DNA of 62,575 bases from assembly GCF_902859745.1 (NCBI RefSeq), contig NZ_CADIJW010000036.1:1-62575 (forward strand), read 5' to 3'. This DNA comes from Achromobacter dolens (GTDB lineage Bacteria > Pseudomonadota > Gammaproteobacteria > Burkholderiales > Burkholderiaceae_B). Every line of letters begins with the position of its first letter. The first letter of the stretch is position 1. The notes below the pieces were generated by a model. It saw only the letters and a program-made list of their open reading frames with translations. It had not been told where the DNA came from and did not search any database. The translations under genes and the position numbers were made by a program. Positions 53,954 to 62,575 of the stretch are shown here, piece after piece.

Positions 53954-54586
53954 TCACTTGGTCACGTTGAAGGTCAGGGTGGAAACGTAGCGGATCCTGG
54001 CGTAGGCCTTGCCATCGGCCTCGCCGGCCTTGTCCTCGACGTGGGCGGCTTCCAGCACGTACTGGCCCGGCCACGGCGTGGTGATCTCGATGCGGCCGTT
54101 CTCGTCGCTGCGCAAGCGCTTTTCCCACTTGGGCGGGCCGAACACGGTGACCTCGGTCTTGGCCAGCGGCTTGCCCTTGAACTGCAGCACGAAGGTGTTG
54201 CTGCCCGCGGCGGCCGGCACCAGTTCCAGGTCGAGCTTGCCCTGGGTGTCTTCGCGGCCGGCCTTGGCGCCGTACTGCATCAGCGTGTCCTTGAACTGGA
54301 TCGGCTGCGACAGGCGCACGTCGCCCTTGCCGCTGGCGGCGAACTCGACGAAATCCGCGCCCTCGGCCGACGCCTTGAGCGCCTTGCCATCGGCACCGGT
54401 CACCACCGGCGCCACCAGGACCTTGCCCAGCAGGCCGTCGCGCTTTTCACGCAGGTCGTCCGCCCATTCGCCGAAGTACGCCTTTGCCGCCCCCTGGTCG
54501 GCCCGCTCGAGCCAGACGAAGTGCGCCTGCGCCGCGCCGGCGCTGCCCAGCAGCGCGATGGCTGCCAAAGTCCTTGCGAATTTCAT
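53954..54586 (-). CDS. DUF4198 domain periplasmic protein
   Basis: 210 residues. A signal peptide (residues 1-20, ending GSAGAAQA) precedes a beta-sandwich: HFVWLERADQGAAKAYFGEW near the mature N-terminus and IEITTPWPGQYVLEAAHVED near the end. DUF4198 proteins occur near TonB receptors and metal loci and are thought to be periplasmic metal or heme carriers; this is inference. ATG at 54586 begins the first gene of a row DUF4198-DUF3649-PepSY-DUF3325 with overlaps or short gaps, behind a Fur-box match. Confidence 0.85.
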   Translation of the reverse strand: MKFARTLAAIALLGSAGAAQAHFVWLERADQGAAKAYFGEWADDLREKRDGLLGKVLVAPVVTGADGKALKASAEGADFVEFAASGKGDVRLSQPIQFKDTLMQYGAKAGREDTQGKLDLELVPAAAGSNTFVLQFKGKPLAKTEVTVFGPPKWEKRLRSDENGRIEITTPWPGQYVLEAAHVEDKAGEADGKAYARIRYVSTLTFNVTK

Positions 54587-54655
54587 TGTCGATCTTCCTG
54601 TTGTGAATGCCGATCTGGAACCGCCCCGCGACGGCTCTCTCTCGGCAAGGGTCTG

Positions 54656-54671
54656 AATTATAACCATTCTC
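54656..54671 (-). promoter_or_regulatory. Predicted Fur box before the DUF4198 operon
   Basis: AATTATAACCATTCTC (plus strand) matches 13 of 16 positions of the end of the 19-base Fur consensus GATAATGATAATCATTATC, 70 bases before the DUF4198 ATG. It lies between the receptor stop and the operon, so it probably drives this unit separately under iron control. Confidence 0.6.
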
Positions 54672-54734
54672 ACTACGATGTGAGGCTTTGCGTGCCTGCC
54701 CGTCCACGGCTACGCCGCGAACGGGCCGTCCGGC

Positions 54735-57236
54735 CTACCAGCGATAACGCAGGCTGGCCTTGATCGAGCGCTGGTAGCCGTACCAGCACCAGGAATCGCC
54801 CGAGCAAGAAGCGATGTATTCCTTGTCGAACAGGTTCTGCACGTTCAGCGCCACCTGCATGCCCTTGAGCGACGGCGACACGCGGCCCAGGTCGTAGTCC
54901 AGCATCAGGTCGAACAACGTGACTGACGGCACCTTCATGGTGTTGGCCTCGTCGCCGTACGACGACCCGATGTAGCGCACGCCGCCGCCCACGCCCAGGC
55001 CGGCCAGCGCACCGCCCTGCAACTGGTAGCGGGCCCAGGCCGAAGCCTGCTGCGAGGGCACGCCCACCGGCGCCTTGCCCTTCAGGTTCAGCCCGGAGGT
55101 GCTTGGATTGGCCTTGGAATAGGCGTTATCGAGCAGCGAATAGCCCGCCATCAGTGTCAGCCCGCGCAGCGGTTCGGTCTTGGCTTCCAGCTCGATGCCC
55201 TGCGTACGCAATTCACCGGACTGGATCTGGCAGCGCGCGTTGGACGTGCCGCACAGATGCGTCGGGTCCGGATCGGTGGTCAGCATGTTTTCGCGGCGGA
55301 TGTCGAACGCGGCCACCGACAGCAACGTCGCGCTGCCCGGCGGCTGGTACTTGATGCCGACCTCGTACTGGTTGCCCTCGATCGGCTTGAAGGGCGCGTT
55401 GTTCCAGCCCGCGCCCGACTGCGGTTCGAACGATTCGGAGTAGCTGAAGTACGGCGCCACGCCGTTGTCGAAGTTGTAGATCACGCCGAAACGGCCGGTG
55501 AAGGCCTCCGCGCGCAACGACGAGGGCGTGGTGCGGCCGGTGGCGATGGCGGTGCTCTCGCCGACGTTGCGCGACCAGTCGTAGCGTCCGCCCAGCAGCA
55601 CCGAAAGGCGGTCGATCTTGATCTGGTCCTGGAAGTACAGGCCGGTCTGGTACTGCTTGGTGGTGGCGTCGGTGGAGAACGCCGGCACCGGGATGTCCTG
55701 GTGGTTGTCCGGGTTCATCACGTTCAGCGCGGGCGCGCTGCCAAAGCCGGACAGCGTGTCGGTCTTGACATGCTGGTAGTCGAAGCCCAGCAGCACCGTG
55801 TGGCCGAAGGCGCCGGTATCGAAGCGCGCCTGCAGGTTGTTGTCGATGGTCAGCGCGCCGACCTCGACGTCGGTCGCGATCGCGGCACGCTGCTGGTACA
55901 GGTAACGGCTGTCGGTGTAGCCGTAGAAGCGGCTGGACGCGCCATAGATGCTGCGGTATTTGGCGTCGGAATGGGTCCAGCGCAGGCTCTGCGTCGCCTT
56001 CAGGGCATCGCTGAAGCGGTGGTCCAGCACGTAGCCGAGCGAATAGCTCTTGCGGTCGCTCTTCTCGAAATTGGCGTCGCCGTCGTAGTAGCGTGGCGAC
56101 AGGCGGATGCCGTCCGGCGCTGACAGCAGCGTGCGCATCGGCGGCGCGGCGCCATACGACCCCATGTCGGGATCGCGTTGGAAGTTCGTCAGCACGGTGA
56201 GCGAGGTGTCGCCGTTGGGCTTCCAGGTGAAGGCCGGCGAGACGAAGTAGCGGCGCTCCTTGGTGTGGTCGATCTGGCCGTCTGACATGTAGCCCGATCC
56301 CACCAGGCGGTACAGGTACTTGCCCTCTGCGTCCAGCGGGCCGCCGAAGTCGAAGTTGGCGCGCCTGTAATCGTAGTTGCCAACCTGAAGCTCGACTTCA
56401 TGCAGCGCTTCTTCCAGCGGCCGCTTGCTGACCTGGTTGACCACGCCGCCGGGGCCGCCCTGCCCGTACATCACCGAGGCCGGCCCTTTCAGCACGTCGA
56501 CCCGCTCCAGACGATAGGCGTCCACCTGCGGCAAGGCATCGCGCCCGCCGAACACACGCAGGCCGTCCAGGTAGGTCGATGCGGAGAAGCCGCGCACGCT
56601 GAACTGGTCCAGCCGCGTGGCGGTCGCGCCGCGCGTTTCGGTCGCCACGCCGGGCGTGTAGCGCAACACCTGGTTCAGCGTCTGCGCGCCCTGCTCCGCG
56701 ATCTGCTCGCGCGTGACCACGGACACCGATTGCGGCGTCTCGATCAGCGGAGTGTCGGTCTTGGTGGCGCTGACGCTGGCGCCGGCCACGTAGCCCACGG
56801 TCGGCGCGAAGGCGCTCAGGGAATTGGCCGACACCGTCACCGGCGCCAACGTCAGCGTGTCGCCGGAGGGCGCCGCCACCAGCGTCCAGGAATTGCCGGC
56901 CTGGGCCCGCGCCTGCAGACCACTGCCAGCCAGGATGCGGGCGAAGCCGGCGCCCACCGGATAGGCGCCGTTCAGGCCTTCGGACCGCAAGCCGCGCACC
57001 TGCGCCGGATCGAACGACAGCACCACGCCCGCGCTGCGCGCGAATTGGGTCAGCGCATCGCCCAGCGGGCCAGCGGCGATCTGATAGGTGCGCGGCGCCT
57101 GGGCCGCGGCGGGCGAGGCTTGCGCCCAGGCGGCGGGCGCGGCGGCCAGCCAGGCGCCGGCGCAAGTGGCGGCGAGCACGGCCAGACGGCCGGCGGTCAA
57201 GGATGCGCCCAGGCGCGGGCAAGATGAAGCGGACAC
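54735..57236 (-). CDS. TonB-dependent siderophore receptor with N-terminal signalling domain
   Basis: 833 residues. It imports a ferric siderophore across the outer membrane. It opens with GTG at 57236, with GGGAG six bases upstream, then a signal peptide ending AAPAAWAQ. The STN signalling domain (about residues 47-115) reads AAGPLGDALTQFARSAGVVL; the plug holds TPQSVSVVTREQIAEQGAQT and LDGLRVFGGRDALPQVDAYR; the barrel ends FDKEYIASCSGDSWCWYGYQ and closes with YRW. The CSGDSWC pair resembles hydroxamate-type receptors (FhuE, FpvA class), but the substrate is not settled. The STN passes the signal to FecR and FecI, encoded just upstream. Confidence 0.93.
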   Translation of the reverse strand: MSASSCPRLGASLTAGRLAVLAATCAGAWLAAAPAAWAQASPAAAQAPRTYQIAAGPLGDALTQFARSAGVVLSFDPAQVRGLRSEGLNGAYPVGAGFARILAGSGLQARAQAGNSWTLVAAPSGDTLTLAPVTVSANSLSAFAPTVGYVAGASVSATKTDTPLIETPQSVSVVTREQIAEQGAQTLNQVLRYTPGVATETRGATATRLDQFSVRGFSASTYLDGLRVFGGRDALPQVDAYRLERVDVLKGPASVMYGQGGPGGVVNQVSKRPLEEALHEVELQVGNYDYRRANFDFGGPLDAEGKYLYRLVGSGYMSDGQIDHTKERRYFVSPAFTWKPNGDTSLTVLTNFQRDPDMGSYGAAPPMRTLLSAPDGIRLSPRYYDGDANFEKSDRKSYSLGYVLDHRFSDALKATQSLRWTHSDAKYRSIYGASSRFYGYTDSRYLYQQRAAIATDVEVGALTIDNNLQARFDTGAFGHTVLLGFDYQHVKTDTLSGFGSAPALNVMNPDNHQDIPVPAFSTDATTKQYQTGLYFQDQIKIDRLSVLLGGRYDWSRNVGESTAIATGRTTPSSLRAEAFTGRFGVIYNFDNGVAPYFSYSESFEPQSGAGWNNAPFKPIEGNQYEVGIKYQPPGSATLLSVAAFDIRRENMLTTDPDPTHLCGTSNARCQIQSGELRTQGIELEAKTEPLRGLTLMAGYSLLDNAYSKANPSTSGLNLKGKAPVGVPSQQASAWARYQLQGGALAGLGVGGGVRYIGSSYGDEANTMKVPSVTLFDLMLDYDLGRVSPSLKGMQVALNVQNLFDKEYIASCSGDSWCWYGYQRSIKASLRYRW

Positions 57237-57326
57237 GAAAAACTCCCTTGTACGTAGGTCTCTATCTCTGCCTTTCCGTACCAGGAAGAAAAACCTGCAA
57301 TGCATCGATCAGGAAATTTGTAACGC

Positions 57327-58274
57327 TCAGGCCGCGCGTGGCCCGACCTGCAGCCAGTACTGTGTGTGGCGCGTCACCACGATGGGCAGCGCCGGCTCCA
57401 GCGCCCGGAGCGCGCGCTCGGCGTCGTCCAGCGGGAACACGCCCGACAGCCGCAGGCCCGCCACCGCCGGGTCCACCCGGATCACGCCGACTCGCTGGCG
57501 CGCCAGGTAGTCGGCGAAATGGTCCAGGCGCCAGTCCTTGGCCACCACCAGACCGTCGACCCAGGCCAGGCGATCCGGATCGGCCGCCTGCCGCTCGACC
57601 CCGCCCAGGTCGTCGTAGCTCAGGCGTTCGCCCGCTTCGGCAGCCTGCGTCGACGCGCCATCGCGCAGCAAGGCGACACTGCCCTCGTAGACACCCAACT
57701 GTGCGCCACCCCGCGTGCGGCGCACGTCGAAACGCGCGTTGTCCGCCAGCAGCACACCATGGCCGGTGTCCACGCGCACCGGGGCGGCGCCTGGTCGCGC
57801 CTGCGCGCTCACCAGGATCTCGCCGCGCAACAGGTGGATGCCGCGCGCGCCGCTTGCCAGCCGCAGCGCGCTGTCGCTGTTCAGAGTGACGTGCAGGCCG
57901 TCGGCCACCGCCACCGCGCGCCGTTCGCCGATGCCGGTGCTGAGATCGGCGGCCAGGCGCTGCCACGGCACATGCCGGTAGCCAGCCCAACCCGCCACGC
58001 CCACCCCAGCCAGCGTCAGCAAATTGCGCAGGGCCACGCGGCGGCCGGGCGTCGCCGGGCCGTCCAGCGCCGTATGCGCCAGCGCCGCGGGCACGCGGCG
58101 CGCATCGCGGCCAATCGCTTCCAGCCGCTCCCACGCCTTGCGATGCGCCGGATCCTGCGCCAGCCAGGCCTGACAGGCCTCGCGCTCGCCGGCGTCGGCT
58201 ATGCCCGACTGCAGGCGCGCCCACCAGGCGATGGCCTGGCGCACCACGGCATCGGGCGGCATGGCGCTAGTCAT
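57327..58274 (-). CDS. FecR family anti-sigma/regulator
   Basis: 315 residues. FecR senses the loaded receptor and activates the ECF sigma factor. The N-terminal cytoplasmic segment WWARLQSGIADAGEREACQA and QDPAHRKAWERLEAIGRDA have the DUF4880 motif, then a helix LLTLAGVGVAGWAGY, then the periplasmic FecR domain (LNSDSALRLASGARGIHLLR and VRVDTGHGVLLADNARFDVR). The C-terminus fits the DUF4974 type. ATG at 58274 overlaps fecI by eight bases; ATG at 58286 is possible. Named after its family only. Confidence 0.9.
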   Translation of the reverse strand: MTSAMPPDAVVRQAIAWWARLQSGIADAGEREACQAWLAQDPAHRKAWERLEAIGRDARRVPAALAHTALDGPATPGRRVALRNLLTLAGVGVAGWAGYRHVPWQRLAADLSTGIGERRAVAVADGLHVTLNSDSALRLASGARGIHLLRGEILVSAQARPGAAPVRVDTGHGVLLADNARFDVRRTRGGAQLGVYEGSVALLRDGASTQAAEAGERLSYDDLGGVERQAADPDRLAWVDGLVVAKDWRLDHFADYLARQRVGVIRVDPAVAGLRLSGVFPLDDAERALRALEPALPIVVTRHTQYWLQVGPRAA

Positions 58275-58800
58275 AAAGCGCGGCATAACAGGCCGACATG
58301 GCGCGCATCATGTACTGCTGCACGGAACTGAGCGACACGCCCAGCCGCTGGGCGATTTCGGGATAGGTCAGGCCGTCGAGCTGCGACAGCAGGAACGCCG
58401 AGCGCGCCTTGGGCGGCAGCCGGTCGAGCAGGCGGTCAAGTCGCATCAGGGCCTGCATCTGCTCGGCCTGTGTCTCGGGCGACGGCGCATGGGCCTCGGG
58501 CAGGTCGGCCAGATAGGCCAGATAGGCATGTTCCAGCGCCGCGTGACGCTGATGATCGATCACCAGCCCCTTGGCGATGGTGGTCAGCAGCGCCCGAGCC
58601 TCGCCGGCGCGCACCGTCTTGCGGCCCTGGATCACGCGCACGAACACGTCCTGCGCCAGGTCCTCCGCGCGATGCGCGCAACCGAGCTTGCGGCGCAGCC
58701 AGCCGAACAGCCAGGGCCGATGGTCCCGGTACAGGCCGTCGACCTGCGTGGCGGGCGCATCGGCGCAGGAGGCCGGAGACGAAAGGAGGGGGGAAGACAC
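58267..58800 (-). CDS. FecI-type ECF sigma factor
   Basis: 177 residues. It drives transcription of the linked TonB receptor when iron-siderophore is present. Region 2 contains RAEDLAQDVFVRVIQGRKTV and VIDHQRHAALEHAYLAYL; region 4 ends LDGLTYPEIAQRLGVSLSSV with its helix-turn-helix. The start is GTG at 58800, as no ATG lies in frame, and no strong ribosome site is seen before it. It heads the fecI-fecR-receptor row, behind a strong Fur box. Confidence 0.92.
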   Translation of the reverse strand: MSSPLLSSPASCADAPATQVDGLYRDHRPWLFGWLRRKLGCAHRAEDLAQDVFVRVIQGRKTVRAGEARALLTTIAKGLVIDHQRHAALEHAYLAYLADLPEAHAPSPETQAEQMQALMRLDRLLDRLPPKARSAFLLSQLDGLTYPEIAQRLGVSLSSVQQYMMRAMSACYAALYD

Positions 58801-58843
58801 GGGAAGACTGCGGCGCGGGACCAGAAGTCTTCGGATGTTAATT

Positions 58844-58862
58844 GATAATGACTTGCATTACC
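58844..58862 (-). promoter_or_regulatory. Predicted Fur box before fecI
   Basis: GATAATGACTTGCATTACC on the plus strand matches 14 of 19 positions of the Fur consensus, with a perfect first half GATAATGA. It lies 44 bases before the fecI start, so iron should repress the sigma factor and hence the receptor. Confidence 0.75.
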
Positions 58863-58921
58863 AATGCAAATGACGCAAATTGCGCCACGTCCGCCCCCGC
58901 GGGCGGACGCTTGCGGCATAA

Positions 58922-60013
58922 CTACAACGTTGCAGTCAGGCGGCGTTCCGACTCGAGGTATTCGCGCGACTGCATTTCCAGGATGCGCGATACCGTGCGA
59001 TGGAACTCGTTGGCGAGCGCGCCCTCGGTGTAGATCTCTTCCGGTTCGCATTCGGCCGACATGATCAGCTTGACGCGATGGTCGTAGAACACGTCGATCA
59101 GCCAGGTGAAGCGGCGCGCCTCGGAAGCCTGGCGCGGCCCCATGCGCGGCACGCCGGACAGGATCACCGCATGGAAGCGATTGGCCAGCTCCAGGTAATC
59201 GTTCTGCGAACGCGGACCGCCGCAAAGCGTGGCGAAGTCGAACCACACCACCGAACCGGCCAGCGCCAGCGCGCGGATCTCGCGATGCTCGATATGCAGC
59301 AGCGGCTCCTGCGGTGGCGTGTCGGCCAGGCTGTCGAAGGCCTGCTGCAAGGCCTGTTGCGCGCGCTCGTCCAGCGGCGTGTGGTAGCACTGCACCTGCT
59401 CGAGCGAGCGGCGGCGATAGTCGACGCCGGCGTCCACGTTCATCACGTCCATGCGCGCCTGGATCAGCTCGATCGCCGGCAGCACGCGGTCGCGGTGCAG
59501 GCCGTCGGGATACAGCGTCGACGGCTCGTAGTTGGAGGTCATCACGAACGAAGTGCCGTACTCGAACAGCTTGAACAGCAGGCGGTGCAGGATCATCGCA
59601 TCCGCCACGTCCGACACGTGGAACTCGTCGAAACAGATCAGGCGGTAGCGCTTGGCCACGCGCCTGGCCACTTCGTCCAGCGGATCCTGCATGCCCTTCA
59701 CTTCCTCCAGTTCGCGATGCACGCCGCGCATGAATTCGTGAAAGTGCAGGCGCGTCTTGCGCACCACCGGCACGGTGGCATAGAAGGCGTCCATCAGGAA
59801 GCTCTTGCCGCGCCCCACCCCGCCCCACAGATAGACGCCACGCGGCACATCGGGACGGTTCAGCAGCTTCTTCAGGGCGTTCGAGCGCATCGCCTTGAAC
59901 TTGACCCACTCGTCGTAATAGCGCTGCAGCCGGTCGATCGCCTTCTTCTGGGCTTCATCGGGCTTGTAGCCGCGTTCGGCCAGGGCGTGTTCGTAGTATT
60001 CGCGGACGTTCAT
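58922..60013 (-). CDS. zapE: Cell division protein ZapE (AFG1-like ATPase)
   Basis: 363 residues. ZapE is an ATPase that joins the division ring late and is needed under stress or low oxygen; the eukaryotic relative AFG1/LACE1 works in mitochondria. The N-terminus has MNVREYYEHALAERGYKPD and AIDRLQRYYDEWVKF; Walker A is VYLWGGVGRGKSFLMDAFY and Walker B is RLICFDEFHVSDVADA. The end reads ISRILEMQ-type helices (RTVSRILEMQSREYLESERR). ATG at 60013. It lies 76 bases past lpdA and shares its strand, with a terminator between. Confidence 0.94.
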   Translation of the reverse strand: MNVREYYEHALAERGYKPDEAQKKAIDRLQRYYDEWVKFKAMRSNALKKLLNRPDVPRGVYLWGGVGRGKSFLMDAFYATVPVVRKTRLHFHEFMRGVHRELEEVKGMQDPLDEVARRVAKRYRLICFDEFHVSDVADAMILHRLLFKLFEYGTSFVMTSNYEPSTLYPDGLHRDRVLPAIELIQARMDVMNVDAGVDYRRRSLEQVQCYHTPLDERAQQALQQAFDSLADTPPQEPLLHIEHREIRALALAGSVVWFDFATLCGGPRSQNDYLELANRFHAVILSGVPRMGPRQASEARRFTWLIDVFYDHRVKLIMSAECEPEEIYTEGALANEFHRTVSRILEMQSREYLESERRLTATL

Positions 60014-60033
60014 GGAGATGACACAGGCAAAAG

Positions 60034-60062
60034 AAAAAAAGGGCGGGTCCGAAAACCCGCCC
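60034..60062 (-). terminator. Rho-independent terminator after lpdA
   Basis: GGGCGGGT / ACCCGCCC stem (60041-60062); on the minus strand TTTTTTT follows (60034-60040). It lies 27 bases past the lpdA stop. Confidence 0.9.
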
Positions 60063-60089
60063 CCTTTGGCAGAGCCGCAGCGTGGCGGA

Positions 60090-61517
<1,428 letters not shown>

Positions 61518-61637
61518 AGTGTTCTCGCGAATGAGGAGGGAGTGAAACTCGCCCCGGCCCGCGCAAGCCGGCCCGTGGGGCCGGCCGGGCGCCGCCGACA
61601 CACAGGTCGCGCGGGCGCCGGGCTCAGGGCGCCGAGA

Positions 61638-62575
61638 TTACAGGTCCAGCAACAGGCGCTGCGGATCTTCCAGGGCGTCCTTCATGGCGACCAGGCCCAA
61701 CACGGCTTCGCGGCCGTCGATGATGCGGTGGTCGTAGGACAGGGCCAGGTAGTTCATCGGACGGATGACGATCTGGCCGTTTTCCACCACGGCGCGATCC
61801 TTGGTGGCGTGCACGCCCAGGATGGCCGATTGCGGCGGGTTGATGATCGGGGTCGACAGCATCGAGCCGAACACGCCACCGTTGGAGATCGAGAACGTGC
61901 CGCCGGTCATCTCTTCGATGCCCAGCTTGCCGTCGGCGGCGCGGCGGCCGAAGTCGGCGATGGTCTTTTCGATTTCAGCGATGGACAGTTGGTCGGCGTT
62001 GCGCAGGATCGGCACCACCAGGCCACGCGGGCTGCCGACAGCGATACCGATGTCGAAGTAGCCGTGGTAGATGATGTCCTTGCCGTCGATCGAGGCGTTG
62101 ATCAGCGGGAACTTCTTGAGCGCGGCAACGGCGGCCTTGACGAAGAACGACATGAAGCCCAGCTTGATGCCGTGCTCCTTCTCGAACTTGTCCTTGTACT
62201 TGTTGCGCAGATCGATGACCGCTTGCATGTTCACTTCGTTGAACGTGGTCAGGATCGCGTTTTCCTGTTGCGATTGCAGCAGGCGCTCGGCGATGCGGGC
62301 GCGCAGGCGGCTCATCGGCACGCGCTGTTCCGGACGGCCGTCCAGCGACAGCGTGGTCGGGGCGGGGGCGGCCGGGGCCTTGGCCGGGGCGGCCTTGGCG
62401 GCGGGGGCGCTGGCGTTCAGGGCGTCGCCCTTGGTGACGCGGCCGTCACGGCCGGTGCCGGCGACGCTGGCGGCGTCCACGCCCTTTTCGGCGAGGATCT
62501 TGGCGGCGGCGGGCGAAGCCACGCCGGCGGCGGCGGTCGAGGCGGGAGCGGCCGGGGCGGCGGCGGCTTGCGCGG
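61638..62575 (-). CDS. odhB: Dihydrolipoyllysine-residue succinyltransferase (E2), partial, N-terminus off the right edge
   Basis: About 312 residues are visible; the lipoyl domain lies beyond the edge. The frame runs open to 62575, so the GTG at 62522 is an internal codon. An Ala/Pro linker ([17 protein letters not shown]) is followed by the E3-binding domain ([20 protein letters not shown] with [12 protein letters not shown]), another Ala-rich linker and the catalytic acyltransferase domain with [20 protein letters not shown] and the active-site [20 protein letters not shown]. Residues such as [15 protein letters not shown] and FGRRAADGK fit the SucB/OdhB type and not the pyruvate E2. With lpdA it forms the tail of the 2-oxoglutarate dehydrogenase operon. 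Confidence 0.94.
   Translation of the reverse strand, partial: AQAAAAPAAPASTAAAGVASPAAAKILAEKGVDAASVAGTGRDGRVTKGDALNASAPAAKAAPAKAPAAPAPTTLSLDGRPEQRVPMSRLRARIAERLLQSQQENAILTTFNEVNMQAVIDLRNKYKDKFEKEHGIKLGFMSFFVKAAVAALKKFPLINASIDGKDIIYHGYFDIGIAVGSPRGLVVPILRNADQLSIAEIEKTIADFGRRAADGKLGIEEMTGGTFSISNGGVFGSMLSTPIINPPQSAILGVHATKDRAVVENGQIVIRPMNYLALSYDHRIIDGREAVLGLVAMKDALEDPQRLLLDL

Noticed and set aside
62340-62575. Ala/Pro-rich repeats near the right edge
   Set aside because: These are the usual flexible linkers of an E2 acyltransferase, not a genomic repeat.

Overview
The window is GC-rich, densely coded chromosomal DNA from a betaproteobacterium of the family Alcaligenaceae. I place it in the Bordetella/Achromobacter lineage, most likely Achromobacter. 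The evidence is the tmRNA tag ANDERFALAA, the minus-strand run gyrA-serC-pheA-hisC-tyrA-aroA-cmk-rpsA-ihfB-lapA-lapB-hldA-hldD, an ftrABCD ferrous-iron operon, and GyrA with Gln at position 83. The genus is inferred from memory of gene order and motifs, not from a database search. Almost everything is chromosomal core or lineage-typical accessory DNA. I see no phage, insertion sequence, CRISPR array, rRNA or ordinary tRNA.

Region 1 (1-15.5 kb, all minus strand): a partial ComEA-like protein; heptose synthesis for LPS (hldD, hldA) with the LPS control proteins LapB and LapA; ihfB and rpsA; then cmk, aroA, tyrA, hisC, pheA, serC and gyrA, joined by very short gaps or start/stop overlaps. This couples aromatic amino acid and serine synthesis to replication and translation genes.

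Region 2 (15.5-24.2 kb): a barrel-less OmpA-family lipoprotein-like peptidoglycan binder, ubiG-gph, an MFS exporter, the tmRNA gene ssrA, a YidB-like protein, an MltB-type transglycosylase coupled to a DUF455 ferritin-like protein, and a COG3146-type GNAT protein.

Region 3 (24.2-32.5 kb) is the most interesting part. It is a cyanophycin cluster: DUF1854 protein and a zinc-ribbon ABC exporter on the minus strand, facing two adjacent cyanophycin synthetase paralogues on the plus strand. The two paralogues have lost different active-site motifs. The upstream copy keeps an HxxEH-type site in its N domain but has a degraded Mur-ligase motif; the downstream copy has the reverse pattern. This suggests division of labour.

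Region 4 (32.5-44.5 kb): a 39-residue candidate lipoprotein too short for usual gene calling, a CsbD/DUF1328/BON stress trio, a PhzF-family enzyme, the ftrABCD operon, the polyhydroxybutyrate genes phaC, phaB and phaR, then pgeF, rluD and bamD. Nitrogen storage (cyanophycin) and carbon storage (PHB) genes therefore lie within 15 kb.

Region 5 (44.5-62.6 kb): dinG and tex, divergent; an unrecognised beta-rich protein with an AT-rich leader; trpS with an unusual C-terminal domain; a Fur-type iron acquisition block (FecI-FecR-TonB receptor followed by DUF4198-DUF3649-PepSY-DUF3325), with a good Fur-box match in front of each half; zapE; and the 2-oxoglutarate dehydrogenase subunits lpdA and odhB, the latter cut by the right edge.
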